Source: Paracoccus sigandri (GTDB lineage: Bacteria; Pseudomonadota; Alphaproteobacteria; Rhodobacterales; Rhodobacteraceae). From it: 61,384 nucleotides of DNA. Shown here piece by piece: positions 54,467 through 61,384 of this stretch; the stretch's first letter is position 1; every line of letters starts with the position of its first letter. Below the pieces are notes generated by a model. That model was not told the origin of the DNA, did no database searches, and saw only the letters and a list, made by a program, of their open reading frames with translations. The translations under genes and the position numbers were made by a program. The stretch covers positions 1-61,384 of the forward strand of contig NZ_QNRC01000024.1 in assembly GCF_003709565.1 (NCBI RefSeq). The letters run 5' to 3'.

Positions 54467-55670
54467 CTTTATCGTCCTTCAGGATGCCCCAGAGCCGCAG
54501 ATACTTTTCGCCGATCAGGCGCTCTTGCGGGGTCATGTCCTTCAGATTGCAGCCATGCGGCATGGTCACGGTCAGCGACAGCGACTTGCCGCGCCCGCCA
54601 TTGGGGCCCGGGTGGAACTTGATGGTGAAGCGCGCACGGGTGACAACCCATTCCGCCACGTCGCCGGTGCCGCCCAAGACACGTGCGCCGCCACCGATGT
54701 CGAGGCCGATCCGGTGTTCCGCCATCTGCCAGATCGTCCGGTCCGCACCCGACATGGATTCGAGCGTGATGCGCTCCTTCGCATCGCCCAGATCCATCAG
54801 GCGCAATTCCTTGACGGTCACGCCGGCAATCCCGTCGGCCGGGTCAGTCGGGAAGTCGAACGGCCGCAGCAGCATGCCGAGATCGTACTCGCGCAGCGGC
54901 AGCGACTGCTCTTCATCGAGGGTGATGCCCAGCAGGTCGCGCGCCATGTACCGGGTCAGATCGATCCGGTCCTCGCGCGTCTTTGCCACGACCTCGATCA
55001 CGCCGGTCGCGGCCTCGTAGGTCAGCGCCGCCTCGAAGACCGGCTTCACGATCCGACGCGACAGGGTGCTGTTGGCGTCGAATCCCAGCATGTCCTCGGG
55101 ACGCCCCTCCCGGTAGACCGCGACTTGGACCAGTTCGCATTCCTCGCCCTCGAGGATCACCCGGTGGCGGTCGAAGATGTCGACATGGACGTTGGGCGTT
55201 TCGAACCGTTCGCGGATCGCGGCCGTAAACGCGGCGAGCGAAACCGGGTCCTTCTTCACCGCGAGATCGGGATCGACGCCGAACCCGCTCCACGACCGCC
55301 CGCGGCGGCGCTCGTCATTGTAGCGCACCTCTTCGGCCAGGCGGAACCGGTCGTTCTCGTTGAGGAAAACCCAGAGCGAGCGGTTGTTGGCCCCCTCGAG
55401 CGTATCGAAGACAGCGCGGTTCACGACGACGTTCTGCAACGCGTTCTGGCCGGGCTCATCGGACAGCGCCGCCACGCGGGCCGCATCGAGGACGACGCGC
55501 TGCTTTTCGTCATCGGACATGGCGTCGACGGCCTTGATCAGCGACTCTACCACCTCGGGCTCGGGCTTCGGCCAGTCGATGGGCGCAAGCGAGGTGAACC
55601 CGCCAGCAGTGAAGTAATCCTGCAGGCGGATCACGGGGGTCTTGCGGAGGAACGCGGCGATGGCGGTCAT
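54444..55670 (-). CDS. Uncharacterised protein B of the immunity region
   Basis: 408 aa. No domain recognised. Start 55670 has aaaggg 6 nt upstream; the upstream frame crosses the operators and is rejected. Contains acidic alpha-helical segments and a beta-rich middle. Diverges from the XRE repressor across 161 nt with two palindromic operators. It could be a lytic-side protein or cargo; I cannot tell. Confidence 0.65.
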   Translation of the reverse strand: MTAIAAFLRKTPVIRLQDYFTAGGFTSLAPIDWPKPEPEVVESLIKAVDAMSDDEKQRVVLDAARVAALSDEPGQNALQNVVVNRAVFDTLEGANNRSLWVFLNENDRFRLAEEVRYNDERRRGRSWSGFGVDPDLAVKKDPVSLAAFTAAIRERFETPNVHVDIFDRHRVILEGEECELVQVAVYREGRPEDMLGFDANSTLSRRIVKPVFEAALTYEAATGVIEVVAKTREDRIDLTRYMARDLLGITLDEEQSLPLREYDLGMLLRPFDFPTDPADGIAGVTVKELRLMDLGDAKERITLESMSGADRTIWQMAEHRIGLDIGGGARVLGGTGDVAEWVVTRARFTIKFHPGPNGGRGKSLSLTVTMPHGCNLKDMTPQERLIGEKYLRLWGILKDDKDDGDVLE

Positions 55671-55726
55671 GAGAGCCCTTTCTTTGGCCGGGGAGGAGGA
55701 CAGAATCACAAAAATGCGATACGATG

Positions 55727-55748
55727 TTGTTCGATATATACCGAACAA
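55727..55748. promoter_or_regulatory. Operator 1, palindrome TTGTTCG-N8-CGAACAA
   Basis: Exact 7-bp arms ttgttcg (55727-55733) and cgaacaa (55742-55748) around atatatac. Sits closer to the leftward operon. The same arms recur at 55778-55797, so it is very likely the binding site of the divergent XRE repressor. Confidence 0.65.
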
Positions 55749-55777
55749 ATCGCCACGTCTACTTGCGCGGCACAATT

Positions 55778-55797
55778 TTGTTCGGCATAGCGAACAA
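55778..55797. promoter_or_regulatory. Operator 2, palindrome TTGTTCG-N6-CGAACAA
   Basis: Same 7-bp arms as operator 1 with a 6-nt spacer (gcatag). It lies 35 nt before the repressor ATG, placed for autorepression. Confidence 0.65.
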
Positions 55798-55831
55798 ACG
55801 TCCTGCAACCAAGGAAACCAAGGATGATACG

Positions 55832-56152
55832 ATGACCACGTCCCTCGGCGCGAAGATCAAGCGCCACCGTCAGGAAAAGGGATACTCCCTCGACAAGCTC
55901 GCCGAGCTGACCGACTCCAGCAAGAGCTACCTCTGGGAACTCGAGAACCGCGATACGCGAAAACCGTCGGGCGAGAAGCTGACCCGCATCGCCCAGGCTC
56001 TGGAGGTCACGACCGACTACCTGCTCGATGACAGCGAGGAGCCCAGCGACGAGGTTTTGAAGGAAGCCTTCTTCCGCAAATTCAGCAAGCTCGACCCCGA
56101 AGACCAGCAGAAAATCAACCAGATGATCGACATGTGGGGGAAGAAGGATTGA
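55832..56152 (+). CDS. XRE-family repressor (ImmR-like)
   Basis: 106 aa. Classic cro/cI HTH at residues about 8-65 (IKRHRQEKGYSLDKLAELTDSSKSYLWELEN). Start 55832 has agga 7 nt upstream. It is followed directly by an ImmA/IrrE protease gene, the arrangement of ImmR-ImmA switches. The repressor probably binds the two palindromes upstream. Confidence 0.88.
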   Translation: MTTSLGAKIKRHRQEKGYSLDKLAELTDSSKSYLWELENRDTRKPSGEKLTRIAQALEVTTDYLLDDSEEPSDEVLKEAFFRKFSKLDPEDQQKINQMIDMWGKKD

Positions 56153-57069
56153 GCCTGCCGACGACGCCGAAGGGGTGGGCTATCCGCCTGACGCAGATCC
56201 TGTCCGTGCATCAAGCAGTGCACGGGCTGCCGCGGTTCCCCATCAATGTGGCCGCGCTCGCGCAGGATTTCTCGCGTCAGGTCTATCCGGACGCGCCAAT
56301 CACGATGGTGCAAGGGCTGAAACTCTCCAAGGGCGTCGAAGGCATGCTGATGCCGCATCCCAGCGGCTCCGGCGAGTGGGGCATTGTCTACAACGAGACC
56401 ATCCGGTCGCCGGGGCGGCGCAACTTCACGCTGGCGCATGAGCTGGGGCACTACCTCCTGCACCGGCAGGCCAACCCGGGCGGGCTGGAATGCACCAGCC
56501 GCAACATGGCCGACTGGGATGAGGCCCGGAACAGGATCGAGGCGGAGGCGAACACCTTCGCCTCCTACCTGCTGATGCCCTTGGACGATTTCCGCGAGCA
56601 GATCAAAGGCCGGATCATCGACATCGACGTGATGACCGAGCTCTCGGATCGCTATGGCGTGTCGCTGACGGCCGCGATCCTTAAATGGATGACCATCACC
56701 GACAAGCGCGCGATGATCGTCGTTGGCAAGGAAGGCTTCATCGATTGGGCCTGGTCCAGCGAACCGCTGTTGAAGTCCCGGGTTTTCTACCGGGCGCGGC
56801 AAGAGGTGATCGAATTGCCGCCCGCCTCGCTTGCGGCGCAAGAGGTAGAAGGGGATGAAGGGCGCTACGGCTGCCACCATCCGGCCGGTATCTGGCTCGG
56901 CTCCGAGCCGGTGCACGAAATGACCGTGTTCTCGCCCAGCAATGACCAGATGACGATCTCGCTTCTGCTCTACCCCGACCGCGCCCCATCGCGATGGGAA
57001 ATGGCCGAACTGGAGGAAGAGCCGGTCCTCGACAGCTTCGACAAGTTCATGGACGGCCGGACGGGTTGA
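56149..57069 (+). CDS. ImmA/IrrE metallopeptidase (anti-repressor)
   Basis: About 306 aa. Zinc peptidase motif FTLAHELGHYLLH with a downstream Glu, then a long C-terminal half. ImmA proteins cleave the paired repressor upon DNA damage, inducing the prophage. TTG start at 56149 overlaps the repressor stop (TTGA) with gggggaag upstream; GTG 56134 is the alternative. Confidence 0.88.
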   Translation: MSLPTTPKGWAIRLTQILSVHQAVHGLPRFPINVAALAQDFSRQVYPDAPITMVQGLKLSKGVEGMLMPHPSGSGEWGIVYNETIRSPGRRNFTLAHELGHYLLHRQANPGGLECTSRNMADWDEARNRIEAEANTFASYLLMPLDDFREQIKGRIIDIDVMTELSDRYGVSLTAAILKWMTITDKRAMIVVGKEGFIDWAWSSEPLLKSRVFYRARQEVIELPPASLAAQEVEGDEGRYGCHHPAGIWLGSEPVHEMTVFSPSNDQMTISLLLYPDRAPSRWEMAELEEEPVLDSFDKFMDGRTG

Positions 57070-57234
57070 TTCGGCGCAGCAGTCCGACAGAAAGGTCGGC
57101 GCGGGGCATTTCAGTTACGCAGATTTTCGCCACGGTGCGCAGCGACCGTATGAGTCCGTAATAAGCTGATTTACTTGATATTTTTCTGATTTCGCGACAC
57201 ATTTCGCCTATCACAACAGTCGCGAAAACCCGCC

Positions 57235-57483
57235 ATGTCCATTCCCTCCGAAGACCCTGTTTCCGGGCCCAATCCTCTATGCCCTGAACGGATGTCCCCT
57301 GATGCCCGGCTTGCCGAGTTGGGTCGCATCCTCGCCGCAGGCGTCGTTCGCCTGACTGCCGGGAAGTCCAGTTCTTTATCGCCCGCCGACGGAGACAGTT
57401 CCGTGGACTACCCGCCCCGAAAGAGCGGTGGTCGTCGCAGGAAACGCATCCGCATCGGAGGAATTGATGAAGCATCACAGTAA
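57235..57483 (+). CDS. Small protein of the recombinase cassette
   Basis: 82 aa, Ser/Pro-rich, with a basic C-terminal tail (RKSGGRRRKRIRIGG). Small proteins of this type precede DUF2924 and serine-recombinase genes in many alphaproteobacterial elements. It overlaps the DUF2924 gene by 17 nt. Function unknown. Confidence 0.6.
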   Translation: MSIPSEDPVSGPNPLCPERMSPDARLAELGRILAAGVVRLTAGKSSSLSPADGDSSVDYPPRKSGGRRRKRIRIGGIDEASQ

Positions 57484-57964
57484 GATAACGCCCCCCAAAC
57501 CCGGGCAGGACGCGCGCCTGGACCAAAGCGTCCTGTCGCGCATCGCCGCGCTCAAGGCCATGTCGGTGAAAGAGCTGAAGGCCGAATGGGAACGGCTCCT
57601 CGGGAGCGCTGCGCCGAACAACAGCCTCGCCTTTCTTGAGGCCCGCATCGCCTATCGCCTGCAGGAACTGACCTATGGCGGGCCTGACCACGAGACTCGC
57701 CGCATGCTGGACCTCCTTGCGGACGAGGTCGAGGGCGTCTCCCGCCGCAAGGACCAGATCGCGGATCCCCGCAATCCGGTGGCAGGCACGCGGCTGATCC
57801 GGGAATGGAACGGGGTCGAGCACACCATCACCGTGCTGAAGGACGGTTTTGAGTGGCAGGGCCGCAAGTACAAATCGCTTTCCGGCATCGCGCGGGAAAT
57901 CACCGGTGTGCGCTGGAACGGCTACCGATTCTTCGGGCTGCAGGTCCGACCGCGGGAGGTTTGA
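57467..57964 (+). CDS. DUF2924 protein
   Basis: 165 aa. DQSVLSRIAALKAMSVKELKAEW and GTRLIREWNGVEHTITVLKDG define DUF2924. Start 57467 has ggagg 5 nt upstream. Genes of this family precede serine recombinases and may act as accessory factor; no enzymatic role is known. Confidence 0.82.
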   Translation: MKHHSKITPPKPGQDARLDQSVLSRIAALKAMSVKELKAEWERLLGSAAPNNSLAFLEARIAYRLQELTYGGPDHETRRMLDLLADEVEGVSRRKDQIADPRNPVAGTRLIREWNGVEHTITVLKDGFEWQGRKYKSLSGIAREITGVRWNGYRFFGLQVRPREV

Positions 57965-57966
57965 CC

Positions 57967-59295
57967 ATGGACATGAACACTCGCCCCGGCCGCCGCCTGC
58001 GCTGCGCCATCTACACCCGCAAGTCGAGCGAAGAAGGGCTCGACATGGAATTCAACAGCCTCGACGCCCAGCGGGAGGCCTGCGAGGCCTATATCGCCAG
58101 CCAGAAATCCGAAGGCTGGGTCGCCACCCGCGACCGCTATGACGACGGCGGCTTTTCGGGCGGCAATCTGGACCGGCCGGGGCTGAAACAGCTGCTGGCC
58201 GACATCGACGACGGGCTGATCGACGTGGTCGTGGTCTACAAGATCGACCGGCTCAGCCGCGCCCTGATGGATTTCTCGAAGCTGGTCGAGGTGTTCGACC
58301 GCAACGACGTCACCTTCGTCTCGGTCACGCAGTCCTTCAACACGACCACCTCGATGGGGCGGCTGACGCTGAACATCCTTCTCAGCTTCGCCCAGTTCGA
58401 ACGCGAGGTCATCGGTGAACGAATCCGCGACAAGGTGGCTGCCTCGCGCAGGCGCGGGATCTGGATGGGGGGCTATGTGCCGCTCGGCTACGATGTGCAG
58501 GACCGCAAGCTGGTCATCAACGAGGCTGAGGCCGCCTCTGTGCGCCGGATCTTCGAGCGGTTCGTCGAGCTCGGCTCGGCCACGATGCTGGCGAAGGAGC
58601 TGCGGCGGGAGGGGTTCCGCAGCAAGCAGGGCACGCTGATCGACAAGGGCTATCTCTATCGGGTGCTCCGCAATCGCGTCTATCGTGGCGAGGCCGTCCA
58701 CAAGGGCAAGGCCTATCCGGGCGAGCACGAGGCCATCGTCACCGACAAGGTCTGGGATCAGGTCGACGCGATCCTGCAGGGCAACCGCCACGCCCGGTCC
58801 AGCAACAGCCGCATGCAGACGCCCGCGCCGCTGAAGGGCCTGATCTTCACCGATACCGGCGCAGCGATGACCCCGACCGCGACCAAGAAACGCGGCAAGC
58901 TCTACCGCTATTACGTCTCGATGGACGTGATCAAGAACCGCACCACGGAGGATGACTGCGGCGATCTCGCGCCGACCCGCCTGCCAGCGGGCATGGTCGA
59001 GGACGCCATCGTCACCGAGGTCCGGCGCATTCTGCAGACGCCCGAGGTGGTCACGCAGGTGCTGGCGGCTCTGAAGCGCGATCAGGTGTCCGAGGCCGAG
59101 GCCATCGCGGCGCTGCATGATTTCAACACGCTCTGGACACAGCTGTTTCCGCTCGAGCAGGCGCGGATCATCCAGCTGCTGGTCCGGCGCGTCACCGTCA
59201 CCACCGCCGGGCTCGAGGTCGACATCCGGCGCGAAGGCGTTGCGGGCGTCATCCGCGAGATGATCGCCCCACGCGACATGGAGGCCGCCGAATGA
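57967..59295 (+). CDS. Large serine recombinase (phage integrase)
   Basis: 442 aa. N-terminal resolvase domain (residues about 12-155): YTRKSSEEGL with the nucleophilic Ser, VVYKIDRLSR, and FEREVIGERI. A recombinase domain follows (about 170-260). The zinc ribbon position reads IFTDTGAAM, without the usual CxxC, a variant of the alphaproteobacterial subfamily. The gene starts 2 nt after the DUF2924 stop with ggagg upstream. It likely integrates the prophage at the candidate att sites. Confidence 0.9.
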   Translation: MDMNTRPGRRLRCAIYTRKSSEEGLDMEFNSLDAQREACEAYIASQKSEGWVATRDRYDDGGFSGGNLDRPGLKQLLADIDDGLIDVVVVYKIDRLSRALMDFSKLVEVFDRNDVTFVSVTQSFNTTTSMGRLTLNILLSFAQFEREVIGERIRDKVAASRRRGIWMGGYVPLGYDVQDRKLVINEAEAASVRRIFERFVELGSATMLAKELRREGFRSKQGTLIDKGYLYRVLRNRVYRGEAVHKGKAYPGEHEAIVTDKVWDQVDAILQGNRHARSSNSRMQTPAPLKGLIFTDTGAAMTPTATKKRGKLYRYYVSMDVIKNRTTEDDCGDLAPTRLPAGMVEDAIVTEVRRILQTPEVVTQVLAALKRDQVSEAEAIAALHDFNTLWTQLFPLEQARIIQLLVRRVTVTTAGLEVDIRREGVAGVIREMIAPRDMEAAE

Positions 59296-59681
59296 CCCGT
59301 GGCAATGACACGATCCGCGTGCTGATCCCCCTGAAACTGCGCAAGAAGAACGGTCGGCCCAAGATCATGCCGCCCGCCGATTACAGCCCGAGCGAGGATC
59401 AGACGCAGGACCCCCACATCCTGCGCGCCATCGGCCGAGCATGGGGCTGGCGGCGGCGGATGGAGGCAGGTGAGTTCGCCACGATCCAGGAACTGGCCGA
59501 GGCCGTCGGTCTGGCCGAACGCCATGTCAGCCGACAGCTGCGCCTGGCCTATCTTGCGCCGGAAGTGTTGAAGCGCCTGACCTGCGGCCGCGAGGCGTCG
59601 GCGGTCAGCCTCTATGACTTGTGCTTTCTGGCGGGGGAGACATGGCAGGAGCAGGCCGGTCGGGTGTTCGGGCGCGCTTAG
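59292..59681 (+). CDS. ParB/HTH-like partner of the recombinase
   Basis: 129 aa. The central HTH (EFATIQELAEAVGLAERHVSRQLRLAYLAP) resembles KorB/ParB HTH domains. It overlaps the recombinase by 4 nt. It may act as excision co-factor or regulator. Its stop lies 13 nt before the candidate attR. Confidence 0.75.
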   Translation: MTRGNDTIRVLIPLKLRKKNGRPKIMPPADYSPSEDQTQDPHILRAIGRAWGWRRRMEAGEFATIQELAEAVGLAERHVSRQLRLAYLAPEVLKRLTCGREASAVSLYDLCFLAGETWQEQAGRVFGRA

Positions 59682-59694
59682 AAACGTGACCTGG

Positions 59695-59706
59695 AATTTG
59701 ACGCCG
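59695..59706. other. Candidate right attachment sequence (attR)
   Basis: Second copy of aatttgacgccg, 13 nt beyond the recombinase cassette. Pairs with 830-841. A shared 12-mer at both ends supports integration here, but the flanks do not match. Confidence 0.35.
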
Positions 59707-59828
59707 TCCCGCACTCAGTGGCGCTGGAACATGGCTGTCCAAGCATGTATTTCATGAGAAAGGTAGCGCCTGACCGTGGGCATGCCCAAATTCTGATATT
59801 TTCTAGGCTATTGGAAAGCTGATTTCGA

Positions 59829-60833
59829 ATGCGCGTGGACGTCCCCTACGATTTGTCGCCGGTTAGCCTCGCGGGGTTCGCCTGCATGCTCCGAGATCTT
59901 CCAGACGCAGCCGAATACGAGTTCCACTTTGGCGGCGAGCGTTGGTTCCCTCCGTTTTCGATGCTGCTCCTTTCTGCTCTGCTTCGCCAGTTCCGAGGCA
60001 ATCGACCAGAAGCTCGTCGACGAGCACGGGATCATGAAAATCACTCATACGCAGCGCATTTCGGCTTCTTCCGATCTTTTGGTCTCCAACATGGGAATGC
60101 TCCCGGTGAGGCACCTGGAAGTTCTACGTACGTTCCGATCAGCGAGCTTGATGTCGCAGAGATTCGCCAAGAGGCATTCGACTCCTTTCAGGAAGTAGGA
60201 GACGTAATTGAGGGGAAAGCCGCCGAGCTTGCTGGGCTACTTACGCGCCATCAGCAGGGAGAATTGCAGGATACCCTTACATATTCCATCCGCGAGATCA
60301 TGCGAAATGTCGTCGAGCATAGCGGTTCTGAAAAGATTTACATTTGCGCTCAATATTGGCCCCAACGCCATGAAGTGGAAGTTGGAATTGTCGATGACGG
60401 CATCGGCATCCATAGGGCTCTCACCGGGAACCCAGCCTTCGATGGCTTGACGGAACCGGAAGCCCTTCAGATGGCCTTGATGCCCGGAATCTCAGGGAAT
60501 CCTCACGCCGGGCGGGGTAACGACCAATGGAACAATTCTGGCTACGGCCTCTATATGACCAGCCGCATCTGCCGGAACGGTGGAAGTTTCCTGTTATGTT
60601 CGGGCGGAACCGGAATTGAGCTAAGCCACGAGGGGAAGCATACATTCGGTTCGGATTTCCGAGGGACTGCAATCAGGCTAGTAATCGACACAGCCAATTT
60701 AAGTGCATTGCGGGAACGTCTCCAACAGTTTGCGGCGCAAGGACGAGTTGCAGCCGCTCAGATCGCCGGCGCCAACGTCAACGTTGCTTCTACTGCATCT
60801 CAGATGCTTACCCGAGATTTCCGGCAAGAATAG
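59829..60833 (+). CDS. GHKL-type ATPase (histidine-kinase-like fold)
   Basis: 334 aa. N-box REIMRNVVEHS (about residue 158), G1 VDDGIGI (about 189), G2 NSGYGLYMTSR. There is no kinase dimer domain, so it is not a normal sensor kinase. The N-terminal 110 aa are unassigned. The gene is more AT-rich than the phage genes. Lone GHKL ATPases occur in defence and signalling loci, often with a STAS-like partner, which is absent here. Confidence 0.78.
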   Translation: MRVDVPYDLSPVSLAGFACMLRDLPDAAEYEFHFGGERWFPPFSMLLLSALLRQFRGNRPEARRRARDHENHSYAAHFGFFRSFGLQHGNAPGEAPGSSTYVPISELDVAEIRQEAFDSFQEVGDVIEGKAAELAGLLTRHQQGELQDTLTYSIREIMRNVVEHSGSEKIYICAQYWPQRHEVEVGIVDDGIGIHRALTGNPAFDGLTEPEALQMALMPGISGNPHAGRGNDQWNNSGYGLYMTSRICRNGGSFLLCSGGTGIELSHEGKHTFGSDFRGTAIRLVIDTANLSALRERLQQFAAQGRVAAAQIAGANVNVASTASQMLTRDFRQE

Positions 60834-60905
60834 GCATCTATAGAGCCGTAAGGCGTTGTAATCTTGTGAAGGCGATCAAGCGGCGCAAAGGAGCTGCTTC
60901 GGGAA

Positions 60906-61384
60906 TCAATGAAAACTCGCCTGAAAGGACGTCGCGGTCAGCGAGACATGCGCGTCCAGCGGCGGATGCAATTCGAACGCCTTCGGCTCGCGCGCGAAGT
61001 TCCAGAGCCGGAACAGGGACCATTCCGAGCGCCGCTCCTCGGCCACGGCCAGTTCGTTGCGGCTGATGTGGAAAGGGGTACGCTCCCAGCCATTCGTCGT
61101 CTTCACCTCGATCAGGCGCGGACGGCCGTCCGGCGCGAAGCTGGCGATATCGTAGCCGGCACCATCGCCATCCTCCTCCGACACCCACCTGACCTTGCGC
61201 GCAAGATCGTCGCGGCCCGCTGATTTCAGGGCTGCACGTTCGTGCGCCAAGACGCGCTCCTCATCGGCACGGCCGAGGGCGCGGTTTCGCTCGTCTCTTG
61301 CCGCGACATCGAATTTGCGGGCGATGTGCAGCATCTGCTCCAGCTCCTGAGGAGGCGGCTGGTTCGACAGCGTGGGCGGCGGCC
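60906..61384 (-). CDS. DUF3883-like nuclease-fold protein, 5' end cut by window
   Basis: At least 159 aa; the frame stays open to the window edge. The C-terminal part carries GYDIASFAPDGRPRLIEVKTT, the D-ExK-like core of DUF3883 (NO VEIN C-terminal) domains found in restriction-like proteins. Upstream residues (EQMLHIARKFDVAARDERNR) are helical. Likely a longer defence-type protein that begins to the right. Confidence 0.7.
   Translation of the reverse strand, partial: PPPTLSNQPPPQELEQMLHIARKFDVAARDERNRALGRADEERVLAHERAALKSAGRDDLARKVRWVSEEDGDGAGYDIASFAPDGRPRLIEVKTTNGWERTPFHISRNELAVAEERRSEWSLFRLWNFAREPKAFELHPPLDAHVSLTATSFQASFH

Noticed and set aside
1..61384. CRISPR arrays, tRNA genes, insertion sequences
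   Set aside because: I saw no regularly spaced repeats, no cloverleaf sequences and no transposase motifs in the window.

Overview
The window is high-GC bacterial DNA from an alphaproteobacterium, most likely Rhodobacterales. The evidence is the gene-transfer-agent (GTA)-like tail module, the DUF2924/serine-recombinase cassette and the dense, ATG-A-overlapping gene layout. No rRNA, tRNA, insertion sequence or CRISPR array was seen. Nearly everything belongs to one mobile element plus its cargo.

Layout. Positions 1-987 hold no credible gene but contain a strong inverted repeat (24-80) and a candidate attachment sequence (830-841). A small excisionase-like HTH gene follows (988-1188). A rightward seven-gene operon at 1426-17844 looks like an anti-phage defence island: a WYL regulator, a GmrSD-type DUF262/DUF1524 nuclease, a 1725-aa DEAD-box helicase with a C-terminal DUF1998-like region, an SNF2-like helicase, a 1335-aa Eco57I-like adenine methylase, a membrane-anchored protein and an HNH nuclease. 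It combines DISARM class 1 traits (SNF2 helicase plus large adenine methylase plus helicase/DUF1998), a Druantia DruE-like giant helicase and a GmrSD-like nuclease. It does not match any canonical operon I know.

A complete-looking prophage occupies 17875 to about 59.7 kb. Leftward late genes run (reverse order) from terminase (39303-36879) through gpW, portal, a protease/capsid fusion, decoration protein, head-tail joining, tail tube, G/GT chaperones with a programmed -1 frameshift signal, tape measure, and a GTA-like baseplate set (DUF2460, DUF2163, NlpC/P60, TIM-barrel megatron). A lysis cassette is inserted between DUF2460 and DUF2163. The tail-fibre gene at the left end is frameshifted. 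Between late and early genes lie three small rightward genes, a DarT-like ADP-ribosyltransferase without DarG, a DUF7220 membrane protein, an m5C methylase and a ParB-methylase fusion. Early leftward genes (53362-44343) encode an HTH protein, Sak4-like ATPase, DUF669, a PD-(D/E)XK nuclease, a DEAH helicase, primase-polymerase and a RuvC-like nuclease.

The immunity region (53.5-57.1 kb) has an XRE repressor plus ImmA/IrrE protease, diverging from an unrecognised two-gene operon across two palindromic operators. The integration cassette (57235-59681) is a small protein, DUF2924, a large serine recombinase and a ParB/HTH-like protein. Just after it is a second copy of the 12-bp sequence found at 830-841. 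If these are attL and attR, the element is about 58.9 kb and the defence operon is prophage cargo. Beyond it lie a GHKL-ATPase gene and a truncated DUF3883-like gene, possibly host or another defence locus.
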